Source of the DNA: Elioraea tepidiphila DSM 17972
Lineage (GTDB): Bacteria > Pseudomonadota > Alphaproteobacteria > Acetobacterales > Acetobacteraceae
Direction of reading: 5' to 3'
DNA length: 64,000 nucleotides
NCBI RefSeq assembly: GCF_000378465.1
Contig: NZ_KB899911.1
Span: 62,001-126,000, forward strand
The notes under the pieces were generated by a model that did no database searches, had not been told where the DNA came from, and saw only the letters and a program-made list of their open reading frames with translations. Position 1 is the stretch's first letter. Each line of letters starts with the position of its first letter. A program made the translations under genes and the position numbers. This document shows positions 1 through 12,506 of this stretch, in pieces.

Positions 1-384
1 CTTGGCGAACTCGGCCGCCTCGCGCTCGGCCGCCTGGGTGCGCGCGATCGCCGCCTGCTCGCGGCTCGCGTAGCGCTCGTTGCGGGTGGCGAGATAGTGC
101 CCGGCGGCGGCGCCCACCATCGCGCCCGCGGTCGCGCCGATCACCGCGCCGGTGCCGCGGTCGCGCGGGCCCGCCAGCAGCGCGCCGAGCAGGCCGAGCG
201 TGACCGCGCCGACCACCGCGCCGGTGGCGATCGTCTCGTTGAAGCGCTCGTTCTGCTCCCGCAGCTCGCGCTGAGCCGGGGTCAGCGGCCGGCCGTCGTC
301 ATAGGTCGAGGCGCAGCCGGCGAGCGCGAGCGCGCCGGCAAGCGCCAGCGCGGCGGGGCGGCAACAGGCGAGGCGGGTCAGCAT
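1..384 (-). CDS. Glycine-zipper lipoprotein (C-terminus beyond window)
   Basis: The 128 visible codons start at an ATG with a lipoprotein signal peptide ending in the lipobox LAGC (Cys about residue 24), so the protein is probably lipid-anchored in the cell envelope. A Gln/Arg/Glu-rich segment follows, then two Gly/Ala-rich hydrophobic stretches (about residues 56-93) with glycine-zipper spacing, as in SlyB/17-kDa-antigen-like and YMGG proteins. A charged Ala/Glu/Arg helix runs off the window. It lies 21 bp after the OmpA-like lipoprotein gene on the same strand and is probably the last visible gene of the operon starting at 4646. The exact role is unknown. Confidence 0.7.
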   Translation of the reverse strand, partial: MLTRLACCRPAALALAGALALAGCASTYDDGRPLTPAQRELREQNERFNETIATGAVVGAVTLGLLGALLAGPRDRGTGAVIGATAGAMVGAAAGHYLATRNERYASREQAAIARTQAAEREAAEFAK

Positions 385-405
385 GGTGGTCTCACGCGGG
401 TTCCG

Positions 406-861
406 TCATTGCGGCGGCGGGATCGCGAACACCTCGACGCGGCGGTTGACGCCGGCGCGCGGATTCGCGGGGTCGAGCGGCTGGAGCGGGCCGAAGCCTT
501 GCGGCCTCAGGCGCCGGCGCGCCACGCCCTGCGCCACCAGATAGTCCACCACCGCGGCCGCGCGCAGATCCGACAACGCCATGTTGCGCGCGAGCCGTCC
601 CGTGCTGTCGGTGTGCCCGTTCACCTCGTAGGTGTGGTTGAACAGGCGCGGATCGTTCATGGCCGCGGCCAGCGGGTCCAGCACGTCGCGCGCCTCCGGC
701 CGCAGCGCGTAGGAGCCGAGGTCGAAGTTCACCGTCAGCACGATGCCGCGCGTGGTCAGCGCGGCGATGCGCTCGGTCTCGGGGCTGGCGCAGCCGGCGA
801 GGGCAGCGAGCGCGCCCCCGGCCACCAGCAGCCAGCGGCGCTCAACGCCCGGCGAGCGCAT
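406..861 (-). CDS. OmpA-family peptidoglycan-binding lipoprotein
   Basis: This 151-residue protein has a signal peptide with lipobox LAGC, so it is probably an outer-membrane lipoprotein, followed by an OmpA C-terminal domain of about 115 residues. The peptidoglycan-binding signature is clear: NGHTDSTG near residue 82, then LSDLRAAAVVDYL and GVARRRLRPQGFG, which include the Asp and Arg that contact diaminopimelate in this family. It resembles Pal and the OmpA-like accessory proteins of secretion systems. Its start overlaps the preceding small exported protein gene by 20 bp, and the glycine-zipper lipoprotein follows, so it probably anchors this envelope cluster to the cell wall. Confidence 0.85.
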   Translation of the reverse strand: MRSPGVERRWLLVAGGALAALAGCASPETERIAALTTRGIVLTVNFDLGSYALRPEARDVLDPLAAAMNDPRLFNHTYEVNGHTDSTGRLARNMALSDLRAAAVVDYLVAQGVARRRLRPQGFGPLQPLDPANPRAGVNRRVEVFAIPPPQ

Positions 862-1189
862 CGACGATCTCCTGGCGCGAGGGCGTATGCCCGGTGAGGT
901 TGGTCATCGGCGCCCCGGGGCGGCGGACCAGCCCGAGCCGGTCCATGACCGCCTCGGCATCCGGCGGTGGCGTGCCTTCACGCTCGGCGACCGCGCGCGG
1001 CAGCGGATAGGTGCGCTCCAGCGCATCGAGCGCGGTGGCGCGCGCCTTCGGGTCGGTGCCGGCGATCATCTGCGCGTTCGGCGTCACCCCGGCGCGGCGC
1101 AGGAGATCGGCGACCGCGCCCTCCTGGGGCTGGGCCTCGGCGGCGGTGGCGGCGAGCAGCAGCGAGGCGATCAGAAGCGGGCGGATCAT
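842..1189 (-). CDS. Small exported protein of the envelope cluster, unknown function
   Basis: This 115-residue protein has a cleavable signal peptide (hydrophobic residues 3-17, then AEAQ). The mature part is short, Ala/Arg/Pro-rich and probably helical, ending in SRQEIVDALAGR. I do not recognise a domain. It is supported by the signal peptide and by translational overlap with the OmpA-like lipoprotein gene downstream; the membrane-anchored paralogs lie 72 bp upstream on the same strand. A periplasmic partner of the cluster is likely, but the function cannot be assigned from sequence. Confidence 0.65.
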   Translation of the reverse strand: MIRPLLIASLLLAATAAEAQPQEGAVADLLRRAGVTPNAQMIAGTDPKARATALDALERTYPLPRAVAEREGTPPPDAEAVMDRLGLVRRPGAPMTNLTGHTPSRQEIVDALAGR

Positions 1190-1261
1190 GCGTCGGTTCC
1201 CTCCAGCGGCACCGGCCCCAGTATGGTCCCGGACGTGGCAGCCCGATGGCTGCGATGGGGC

Positions 1262-2368
1262 TCAGCGCGGACAGCCGATGGTATAGCTCCAACGGGTGGT
1301 CAACCCGAAACCCGAGACGATCACCTCGACGACATGCGCCTCGGGTCCGCTGCCGGTCGGGCGCCAGTCGAAGCCGATGGAGCCGCGGCCCGAGACCGGG
1401 ACGCGCGTGGTGGCGACCTGACGGCCGCGATAGAGCACCTCGATGTGATCGGGCTCGATCAGGGTGTTGTACTCCAGCGTGACCCGGCCGGGCCGGTCGC
1501 CGAGGAAGTGGCGGTTGCGGGTGACGCCGCGGCCGCCCGACTGGCTCTCGACGTCGCAGGGCTGGGCATCGGCCGGCCGCACGGGCGGGGGCGGCGGCGT
1601 GGGGCGCGGCGGGGGCGGCGGCGGTTCGGGTGGCAGCTCGGCGATCGGGCACTCGCTCTGCCGCCGCCCGTACTCGCCCTGGAGGCGGGCGAGCTGGGCG
1701 CCCAGACCCTGGCCGCGCCGCTCCTCCTCCAGCAGCGCCGTGAGCGCCGCGAACCCGCCCGGCTCGGCGCGGCAGGCGGTCGCGACCGGCGGCGCGAGCC
1801 AGGGCGCCCACCAGCGCAGCAGCAGCACCGCGAGCACGGCGAGAGCCGCGAGCGCGCCGAGGGTCGCCAGCACGGCGGGCCAGGGGAACAGCGAGGGCGG
1901 GCGCGCCGGCCGGCCATCGTCCAGCGCGGCGAGGGGCGAGGCGCCGGGCGCGCGCGCGGTCGGCCTGAGGCCCCAGGGCGCGATGACGGGCTTGCCGTCC
2001 ACCAGATGCACGGCCTCCCAGCCAGGCACCTCGATTGCGCCGCGCAAGAGATCGAGTGCCGAGGTCTCCTCGCGCTCGGCCGCACGCCGGGTCTCGGAGA
2101 GGGCGGCGCCGAGCGAGGCGCGCAGGGCCGCGCGTTCCTCCGCCGGCAGGTCGAAATAGCGCCTGGCCGCGGTGCCCTCGACCTCCCAGACCAGCGTGCC
2201 GCCCTCGCGGCGCGGGGTCGCGAACAGAGGCCAGCCGGGACCGAGGGCGCGCTCGGCGAGGTAGCGCAGCCCCGGCAGCGCCTCCTCGGGCGTGGCCTCG
2301 GCGGGCAGGGCCGGCGCCATGCCCTCGGGGGTGGCCGGGGTGCGGGCGAGCTCGATCATGGCGGCCAC
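1262..2368 (-). CDS. Bitopic membrane protein with GWG-like N-terminal domain (paralog 1)
   Basis: This 368-residue protein has an N-terminal soluble domain (about 1-150) ending in HLVDGKPVIAPWGLRP, one transmembrane helix (about 167-190), a coiled-coil-like segment between two Cys residues, a Pro-rich linker, and a C-terminal beta-rich domain of about 100 residues (LGDRPGRVTLEYNT ... RGSIGFDW ... WSYTIGCP). The order matches the next two genes upstream: N-domain, helix, coiled coil. The three are therefore paralogs that diverged mostly in their periplasmic ends. Its start overlaps the end of paralog 2 by 13 bp, so the genes are coupled. The molecular function is unknown. Confidence 0.75.
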   Translation of the reverse strand: MAAMIELARTPATPEGMAPALPAEATPEEALPGLRYLAERALGPGWPLFATPRREGGTLVWEVEGTAARRYFDLPAEERAALRASLGAALSETRRAAEREETSALDLLRGAIEVPGWEAVHLVDGKPVIAPWGLRPTARAPGASPLAALDDGRPARPPSLFPWPAVLATLGALAALAVLAVLLLRWWAPWLAPPVATACRAEPGGFAALTALLEEERRGQGLGAQLARLQGEYGRRQSECPIAELPPEPPPPPPRPTPPPPPVRPADAQPCDVESQSGGRGVTRNRHFLGDRPGRVTLEYNTLIEPDHIEVLYRGRQVATTRVPVSGRGSIGFDWRPTGSGPEAHVVEVIVSGFGLTTRWSYTIGCPR

Positions 2369-3594
2369 CGGAAGCCACCGACCGCCACGGTCTGGTTGGG
2401 CCGCGCCTGGCCGCGCAGAACCTGGTCGGGCTGGCCCGGGCGGCGGATGGTGACGCGGAAGGGCGACACGGCCGGCCCGCCGGGGTTGCGCGCGTAGTTG
2501 GTCACCTCGATGCGGTATTGGCCGGGTGGCGGATCGCCGGCCCAGGTGATGTTCTCGACCGGCTGGCTGGTGATCGGGCGCGGGCCGCCGGCGACATTCA
2601 TGTCAACATCCAGCTCAGCGCCACAACCTCTTCTGTTTTCGAAAAAGATGCGGGTGCCGTCGGGGCAAATCACGGCGAGGTCGAGATCGTTCCGGTCGTC
2701 CCAGGCCAGCACCACCTGGACATTGCCCTCGCGCGCGCCCTCGCGCCGGGCGCGTTCCAGGTCCTCGTTCGGGCGCGGCGGCTCGGGCGGCGGTGGCGCT
2801 TCGGCCTGACGGCGGATCGGCGGGCAGGCGAGGCGGGCCTGCCCGGCTTCCAGCTGGAGCCGCGCGAGTTCCGCGCGCAGCGCCGCGGTGCGCCCCTCCT
2901 CGCGCCGCTGCTCGTCGAGCACGGCAAGTCCGGCCGGCTCGGCGATGCAGGCGGGCGGGGCGAGGGCGAACCACCGCCACGGGTCGTGCCAGAGCAGCAG
3001 GAGCAGCAGCAGAAGCAGGAGCGCGAGCAGCGCGGCGAGCCACCAGGGCAGCCAGCGCGGCCAGGCGCGCGGCGCCGCCACGGGCGGCATCAGCACCGGC
3101 ATCGGGCCGGGGCGCCGCTCGGTCGGCTTGGTCAGCAGCTCCGGGCCGATCGACTGGCCACCGATCTCGTGGCCCCAGCCGACCAGCACCGGCTGGCCGG
3201 CGCGCACCCGCACCCAGGACCGGTCCGGCACGCGCATGGCCAGCCGCAGCACGTCGCCGAGCAGCCGGTCGCCCTCGCGCGGGCTTGCGCTCAGCGCCGC
3301 CGCCTCGGCCTCGATGTCGCCGAGCAACACGGCGAGGCGCTGCTCGGCCGCCTCGCGTTCGGCCGGGTCGAGCCGATCGAGCGGCACCGCCTCGCCGGTG
3401 CCGGCGGCGTACCAGTCGATCGCGGCGCGGTCGCGGTCGGGCACGGGCTGGGCGAACAGCGCGGCATGGGCGGGACCGCGCGCGCGGCGCAGATGCGCGG
3501 CGATCTGCGGATAGGCCTCGACCACGCGCTGCCCGCCCGCGCCGAGCGGCCGGAGCGCGGCGTCGGACCGGGCGATGGGCGAGGGATCGGCCAT
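2356..3594 (-). CDS. Bitopic membrane protein with GWG motif and YfaP/DUF2135-like C-terminal domain (paralog 2)
   Basis: I chose the ATG at 3594 because the ORF upstream of it lies inside paralog 3. The 412-residue protein has a soluble N-domain with IDWYAAGTGE and RVRAGQPVLVGWGHEI, one very hydrophobic Leu-run transmembrane helix, a coiled coil between Cys residues, a Pro-rich linker, then a beta-rich domain beginning VQVVLAWDDRNDLDLAVICP and containing LDVDMNVAGG and PPGQYRIEVTNYA. That last domain resembles the YfaP/DUF2135 family, which is usually periplasmic. Only 2 bp separate it from paralog 3. It is probably part of an envelope complex with the OmpA-like lipoprotein. Confidence 0.78.
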   Translation of the reverse strand: MADPSPIARSDAALRPLGAGGQRVVEAYPQIAAHLRRARGPAHAALFAQPVPDRDRAAIDWYAAGTGEAVPLDRLDPAEREAAEQRLAVLLGDIEAEAAALSASPREGDRLLGDVLRLAMRVPDRSWVRVRAGQPVLVGWGHEIGGQSIGPELLTKPTERRPGPMPVLMPPVAAPRAWPRWLPWWLAALLALLLLLLLLLLWHDPWRWFALAPPACIAEPAGLAVLDEQRREEGRTAALRAELARLQLEAGQARLACPPIRRQAEAPPPPEPPRPNEDLERARREGAREGNVQVVLAWDDRNDLDLAVICPDGTRIFFENRRGCGAELDVDMNVAGGPRPITSQPVENITWAGDPPPGQYRIEVTNYARNPGGPAVSPFRVTIRRPGQPDQVLRGQARPNQTVAVGGFRWPP

Positions 3595-3596
3595 GC

Positions 3597-4646
3597 TCAG
3601 CGCGGCAGCGGCGGCGGGTCGGGCGCGGGCGGAGGTTCGGCCGTGCCTTCGCCGGAGCCGGCGCCCTGGGGCTGGCCGGGCTGCGCGCCCTCTCCGGGCG
3701 GCGCGGGCGGCGGCGCGGTCGGCACCAGCGCCGGCAGCGGGCCCTCGGGGCGGCAGATCTCGCCTTCCAGCGCGGCGCGGGCCTGGGCGATCTGCTGTTC
3801 CAGCGCCGCGTTGGCCGCGCGCGCGCGCTCGAGCGCCGCGCGCGTCGGGCCCTCGTCCACCACCGAGGCGAACAATGGCCGTCCGGCCCATTCACCGACC
3901 GCGGCCCGCCAGCCGAGCCAGAAGCCGAGCAGCAGGAAGGCGATCGCGATGCCGAGCCCGGCCGGCAGCATCCACCATCCGCCGGCGGCCGCGGCGACGG
4001 GAACCGGCGGCGGGGGAGGCGGTGGCGGCGGGGGCGGTGGCGCGGCGCGCGGCGGCGGTGCGGCTGGGGAAGCGGCGGGGGCGGCCGGTGACGCGGCGGG
4101 TGACGCCGGCGCGGCGAGCGGGGCGGTGCCCGCGAACACCTCCGGTCCGGCATCGGCGAGGGCCGGCAGGTAGCGGCCGAGCCCCTCGCGCAGCAGGGAG
4201 GCGAGCCGCACCGGATCCTCGCCCGTGCCGCGCGGGGCGAGGCCCCAGCCGGTGATCACGACCCGCCCGTCCACCGACAGCACCGAATCCGGGTCGGCGA
4301 TCAGCAGCGCGCGGCGGACGAGCGCGCCGCCCTCGGCGTCATCGAGGGCCGGGGCGAGGCCGGCGAGCGCGGCGCGGAGCTTCGCTTCCGCTTCGGCGCG
4401 GCGGGCGGGCGAGAGCGCGGAGAGCGGCGCCGGCTCGCCGTCGCCCTCGCCGTACCACGACACCGCGGCGGGCGTGCCGTCGGCGCGGCGGGTCAGCACC
4501 GGCTCGGCGAACAGCCCCGACGGCAGGCCGCGCGCGGCGAGCAGGGCGGCGAGCCGGGCATGGCTCTCCAGCACGGAGCGGCCGGCGAGCGCGACAGGCT
4601 CGTATCCGGCGAGATCGGTCTTGGACAGCAGGCGCGGCGCGGCCAT
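3597..4646 (-). CDS. Bitopic membrane protein with GWG motif (paralog 3), first gene of the envelope cluster
   Basis: The start at 4646 (MAAPRLLSKTD) excludes a low-complexity extension that would run into the opposite lactate permease gene. The 349-residue protein has the shared N-domain (VSWYGEGDGE, then LSVDGRVVITGWGLAP near residue 130), a long Ala/Pro linker with a run of about 12 prolines, one transmembrane helix rich in Gly/Leu/Trp, a coiled coil (ALERARAANAALEQQIAQARAALEGE) and a Pro-rich tail. Unlike its paralogs it has no folded C-terminal domain. It begins the minus-strand operon, divergent from lldP. The function is unknown. Confidence 0.75.
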   Translation of the reverse strand: MAAPRLLSKTDLAGYEPVALAGRSVLESHARLAALLAARGLPSGLFAEPVLTRRADGTPAAVSWYGEGDGEPAPLSALSPARRAEAEAKLRAALAGLAPALDDAEGGALVRRALLIADPDSVLSVDGRVVITGWGLAPRGTGEDPVRLASLLREGLGRYLPALADAGPEVFAGTAPLAAPASPAASPAAPAASPAAPPPRAAPPPPPPPPPPPPVPVAAAAGGWWMLPAGLGIAIAFLLLGFWLGWRAAVGEWAGRPLFASVVDEGPTRAALERARAANAALEQQIAQARAALEGEICRPEGPLPALVPTAPPPAPPGEGAQPGQPQGAGSGEGTAEPPPAPDPPPLPR

Positions 4647-4770
4647 GGCGTCCCCCGGCAGGGTTGCGGGCGGCGCAGGATAGGGGGCGAATCCGGGCAG
4701 CGTCACGGCAGGGCTGACCCGACTCCGCCCCATATCGCACACGGGTGCGGGACCTGCGGGAGGGTGGAGC

Positions 4771-6195
4771 TTGGCCGGGACCTGGCTGCACGCGCTGATC
4801 GCCGCGGCGCCGATCCTCACGGTGCTGGTGCTGATGGTGGGGTTCGGGCGCTCGGCCGCCGTGGCCGGGCTCGCCGGGCTTGCGCTCGCCGCGGCGCTTG
4901 CGGTCGGCGTGTTCGGGCTCGGCGCTGGGGGGCTTGCCGGGGCCGGGCTGGAGGGCGTGTTCCTCGCCGCCACCATCCTCTGGATCCTGCTGCCGGCGCT
5001 GGCGATCCACGGGCTTCAGGAGGCGCGCGGGGCGCTGGCCACGCTGCGGGACGCGCTCGCGCGGGTGACAGCCGCGCCCGCGCTCCAGACGATCCTGATC
5101 GGCTGGTTCTTCGGCCTGTTCATGGAGGGGGCGGCCGGGTTCGGCACGCCGGTGGCGCTGGCCGCGCCGCTGCTGGTGGCGCTCGGCGTGGAGCCCGCGC
5201 GCGCGGTGGCGATCGCGCTGATCGGGCACTCGGTCGGGGTGTCGTTCGGCGCGGTCGGCACGCCGGTGATCGCCCAGGCCGAGCTCGTGGCGCAGGGCGA
5301 GGCGGCGATCGCGGCCGCGACCGCGCCGATCCACGGCGTGCTCGGCGCGATCCTGATGGGTGCGGTGCTGCTCTCGGCGGGCGCCGCGTTAGCCTGGGGC
5401 TGGGGCGTGCTCGCGGCGGTGCTGTTCCTCGCGCCGATGGTGGCGATCGCCGTGCTGGTCGGGCCGGAGCTGCCGACCCTCGGCGGCGCGCTTCTCGGTG
5501 GGGCGGCGTTCGTCGCCGCGGTGCGGAGGTTCGGCCCGGCGCGCGCGGGGCAGGCGATTGAGGGGCGCGCGCTCGCCCGCGCCGGCGCGCCCTATCTCGT
5601 GCTGATCGCGCTGATCCTGGCCACGCGCCTGGTGGCACCGCTGCGCGCGCCGCTCGAATCGGTGGCGATCGCCTGGTCGCTGCCGGGCGGGTTCGGGGCT
5701 TCGGTGCGGCCGCTGTTCCATCCCGGCACGATGCTCATGGCCGGGTTCCTGGCCGGCGGGGCGATCCAGGGCGCGCGCGGAGGCGAGCTGCGCGCGGCAC
5801 TCGTCAGGGCCGCGGAACGGCTCGTTCCCGTCACGGTCGCGCTGGTGGCGATGCTGATCCTCTCGCGGCTGATGCTGCACGCCGGCATGATCGACGCGCT
5901 CGCGGCCTTCGCCGCCGCCACGCTCGGCGCCGCGTTCCCGCTCACCGCGCCGCTGGTCGGCGCGCTCGGCACCTTCGTCACCGGCTCGGCCACCGCGTCC
6001 AACATCCTGTTCACCGCCTTCCAGGAGGCGACCGCGACGCGGCTCGATCGGCCCGTGCTGCTGATGCTGGCCGCGCAGGGGGTGGGCGCAGGCGTCGGCA
6101 ACATCATCTGCCCGCACAACATCGTCGCCGGCGCGGCCGCGGTCGGCATTGCGGGCCGCGAGGGCGCGATCCTGCGCCGCACCCTGCCGGCCTGA
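4771..6195 (+). CDS. lldP: L-lactate permease family transporter
   Basis: This 474-residue polytopic membrane protein takes up lactate or glycolate with protons. Family signatures are present: FMEGAAGFGTPVALAAPLL, IGHSVGVSFGAVGTPV near the middle, GTFVTGSATASNILFTAFQ and the C-terminal GNIICPHNIVAGAAAVG. The start is a TTG preceded by a purine-rich GGGAGGGTGGAG; no ATG fits before the first helix. It is shorter than E. coli LldP (about 550 residues) but keeps both ends. It converges with ppsA, 5 bp away; lactate oxidised to pyruvate could feed PEP synthase, though the two genes are not co-transcribed. Confidence 0.9.
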   Translation: MAGTWLHALIAAAPILTVLVLMVGFGRSAAVAGLAGLALAAALAVGVFGLGAGGLAGAGLEGVFLAATILWILLPALAIHGLQEARGALATLRDALARVTAAPALQTILIGWFFGLFMEGAAGFGTPVALAAPLLVALGVEPARAVAIALIGHSVGVSFGAVGTPVIAQAELVAQGEAAIAAATAPIHGVLGAILMGAVLLSAGAALAWGWGVLAAVLFLAPMVAIAVLVGPELPTLGGALLGGAAFVAAVRRFGPARAGQAIEGRALARAGAPYLVLIALILATRLVAPLRAPLESVAIAWSLPGGFGASVRPLFHPGTMLMAGFLAGGAIQGARGGELRAALVRAAERLVPVTVALVAMLILSRLMLHAGMIDALAAFAAATLGAAFPLTAPLVGALGTFVTGSATASNILFTAFQEATATRLDRPVLLMLAAQGVGAGVGNIICPHNIVAGAAAVGIAGREGAILRRTLPA

Positions 6196-6200
6196 CTGAT

Positions 6201-8624
<2,424 letters not shown>

Positions 8625-8708
8625 TCTGTCCTCCCGGTCCTTTGGCCGGCAGGGGATCACGCGCGCGGTGCGGCCGCCTTGATCGAGCGCAAGTGCCCGG
8701 CGGAACGG

Positions 8709-10058
8709 TCAGGCCGCGGCCTGCGCCGGCCGGTGGCTCTCCTCCATGGCGCGCCTGAGCCGCACCGCCTCGTCGGTGGCGTCGAACTCCACGTCCGACC
8801 AGCGCAGCACCTCGCCGGTCGCGACCGCGCGCTTGAGCCGCACCCCGTGCGCGAGCCCGATCGGCAGCGTGGCCTGCGCGGCCGCGCGCGCGGCCGGGAT
8901 GCACTTGCCCCACACGGTCGCCCCGCCCTCGCCGTCGAGCACCTCGCCGGCGGCGAGCGGACGTTTCGCGGTCGCCGCGACATCGCCGCGCCAAGCCTCC
9001 GGTGCGCCGGTCGGCTCGCCGCGCAGCGCCGCGGAGGCGACCGACACGCCAAGCTCGAGCCCGATCAGGTGATACGGGCGGTAGAGGGCGGCGTAGCGGC
9101 CGGAGGGATCGGTCGCGACCCCGTACTCGGCGAAGCAGCGGCGCACATAGGCCGTCTCGCCCTCGAACACGGCATACACACCCCAGCGCAGGTCGCGGTG
9201 CACGGGCCGGCCGTCTCGTTCCAGGGACGATACGACCTCGACCATGCCCTTCGCCGCCAGCACCCCGCCTTCGGCGCGGGGGCGCAGGATGAGCGGCAGG
9301 TCGTCGGCGCCGCAGGGCGGAAAGGCGAGCCCGTCCTCGGGCGGGGCGAGGTCGCAGGCATTGGCGATCGCCGCCATCTCGATGCCGCTCTTGGTGCCGT
9401 CGAGGAAGGAGTTGAACATCTGCGGGTTCATCCCGCCCGCCTTCGCGTCCTCGTCGCTGATGCCGTAGTGGCTCCAGACGGTCGCCGGCGTCGAGGCGTG
9501 ATAGGCGGGCAGGTACTTCGTGCCCTTGCCGGCCGCGACCACCGCGAAGCCGGAGGTGCGGATCGTGTCCACGAGTTCGCACACGAGCGCCGGCTGATCG
9601 CCATAGGCCAGCGAATAGACCAGGCCGGCCTGGCGCGCGCGCGCCGCGAGCACCGGGCCGGCGAGCACGTCCGCCTCGACATTCACCATCACCAGGTGCT
9701 TGCCGGCGTCGATCGACAGGAGGGCGTGGCGGATGCCCGCCGCGGGGTGGCCGGTCGCTTCGACGATCACCTCGATGCGCGGATCGGCGATCACAGCGGC
9801 GGCGTTGTCGGTCAGGAAGGTCTCGCGGTGACGCACGGCATCCGCGCTCGTGACGACGCGCTCGGGCGCCCAGCCGATGCGGGCGAGCGTGGCGCGGGCG
9901 CGCTCGACGTTCACGTCTGCGATGGCGCGGATGTGCAGCCCGGGCGTGCGCGGCACCTGGGCGAGGAACATCGAGGCGAACTTGCCGCAGCCGATCAGCC
10001 CGACGGTGACGGGACGGTTCGCGGCCGCGCGCGCGCGCAGCATGCGGTAGAGGTTCAT
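8709..10058 (-). CDS. NAD(P)-dependent oxidoreductase with SAF domain (homoserine dehydrogenase-like)
   Basis: The 449-residue protein begins with a Rossmann NAD(P)-binding domain (VTVGLIGCGKFASMFLAQ, residues 17-34), followed by EATGHPAAGIRHALLSIDAGKH, as in homoserine dehydrogenase/Gfo-Idh-type enzymes. The last ~90 residues (KRPLAAGEVLDGEGG ... LKRAVATGEVLRWSDVEFD) form a SAF domain, as in flagellar FlgA or sugar-acid enzymes. Such fusions are known in pathways for branched sugars and related compounds, but the substrate cannot be read from sequence. It lies 84 bp upstream of ppsA on the same strand and may share its message. A palindromic repeat lies upstream. Confidence 0.8.
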   Translation of the reverse strand: MNLYRMLRARAAANRPVTVGLIGCGKFASMFLAQVPRTPGLHIRAIADVNVERARATLARIGWAPERVVTSADAVRHRETFLTDNAAAVIADPRIEVIVEATGHPAAGIRHALLSIDAGKHLVMVNVEADVLAGPVLAARARQAGLVYSLAYGDQPALVCELVDTIRTSGFAVVAAGKGTKYLPAYHASTPATVWSHYGISDEDAKAGGMNPQMFNSFLDGTKSGIEMAAIANACDLAPPEDGLAFPPCGADDLPLILRPRAEGGVLAAKGMVEVVSSLERDGRPVHRDLRWGVYAVFEGETAYVRRCFAEYGVATDPSGRYAALYRPYHLIGLELGVSVASAALRGEPTGAPEAWRGDVAATAKRPLAAGEVLDGEGGATVWGKCIPAARAAAQATLPIGLAHGVRLKRAVATGEVLRWSDVEFDATDEAVRLRRAMEESHRPAQAAA

Positions 10059-10147
10059 GGACGTCTCCTTCGTCGGGAGACGATACGCGAGGCCCCACGC
10101 CTTGGGCTATGGCCCGCGGCGCGCCCGACGAGGCGCGCCGCCCTCAT

Positions 10148-10233
10148 GGGATGGGGGTGCGGGGGCAAGGGCCTGCGGAGCTGGCCCTCGGGCCAGCGAA
10201 GCCAAAGGAAGCCTCTCCCTTGGCCCCCGTAAA
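10148..10233. repeat. Extragenic palindromic repeat, copy 1
   Basis: This gap between the SAF oxidoreductase and the His-rich protein holds an imperfect long palindrome. Its core, CTGGCCCTCGGGCCAG followed by CGAAGC (10181-10202), recurs with one change at 13831-13852. The preceding GGGATGGGGGTGCGGGGG (from 10148) recurs at 55411. The outer arms (GGGGGCAAGGG against CCCTTGGCCCCC) are imperfect. The rest of the 250-bp gap (10059-10308) shows a further short palindrome, CCCATCGCGGCTTGCCGCGATGGG (only the arms matter), near 10263, and no gene. Confidence 0.6.
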
Positions 10234-10308
10234 GGAACCAACCCGGGGGCGACGCTCACGGGCCCCATCGCGGCTTGCCGCGATGGGAGCCCGACGCCGG
10301 ACCCCGCC

Positions 10309-10647
10309 CTACCGGCCGAGCGGGATGTTCAGCCCGATCGACAGCTCGCCATACGGGGCGCGATACACGGGGTAGCCGTAGCCCGGCACGACGACCACGG
10401 GCGGCGGCGCGTACACCACCGGCGGCGGCGCATAGATCACGCGCGGCGGCGGCGCATAGACCACCGGCGGGCCGCGATGATGGCCACGGCCGCGATTCCA
10501 GCCCGGTCCGCGGTGATGGAAGTGGTGGTGCGTGTGGTAGTGGCTCGACCCGTGCCACCCGCGGCCGCGATCCCGGTCGGCCAGGGCCGGGCTGGCGGAC
10601 ATGGCCGCCACGGCCATCCCCAGTCCAAGCAGCAATCCGAATCGCAT
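10309..10647 (-). CDS. Small exported His/Gly/Pro-rich protein
   Basis: This 112-residue protein has a clear signal peptide (MRFGLLLGLGMAVAAMSASPALA). The ATG at 10647 has GGGAGGAC at good spacing, better than the ORF start 7 codons upstream. The mature protein opens with a His/Arg/Gly-rich stretch (YHTHHHFHHRG), then three to four tandem VVYAPPP-type repeats, then a short GYGYP segment and the ending LSIGLNIPLGR. Similar low-complexity exported proteins are common in alphaproteobacteria and have no assigned function. Metal binding by the His cluster is possible but is inference. Confidence 0.65.
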   Translation of the reverse strand: MRFGLLLGLGMAVAAMSASPALADRDRGRGWHGSSHYHTHHHFHHRGPGWNRGRGHHRGPPVVYAPPPRVIYAPPPVVYAPPPVVVVPGYGYPVYRAPYGELSIGLNIPLGR

Positions 10648-10731
10648 CGGTCTGTCCTCCCGGTTCATCCCATGCTCATCAAACGAATCCTATCCGACGA
10701 TGGTAGGGCAGGATCACGGCAGGAATGCGCC

Positions 10732-12481
<1,750 letters not shown>

Positions 12482-12506
12482 GCTCCAGCAGGGGATGAGA
12501 TCACCG

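Noticed and set aside
1554-1640. G-rich repeated runs near 1580-1630 and 3995-4080 as possible regulatory G-quadruplexes or repeats
   Set aside because: They are the reverse strand of Pro-run linkers in paralogs 1 and 3, which explains them.
743-2497. Long plus-strand open frame of 584 codons over the envelope cluster
   Set aside because: It is antisense to three genes with signal peptides, membrane helices and domains. Its translation is Arg/Gly/Ala-rich without any motif, as expected for a shadow frame at high GC.
4647-4976. N-terminal extension of envelope paralog 3
   Set aside because: The extension is Ala/Pro/Ser low complexity and lies antisense over the first helices of the lactate permease.
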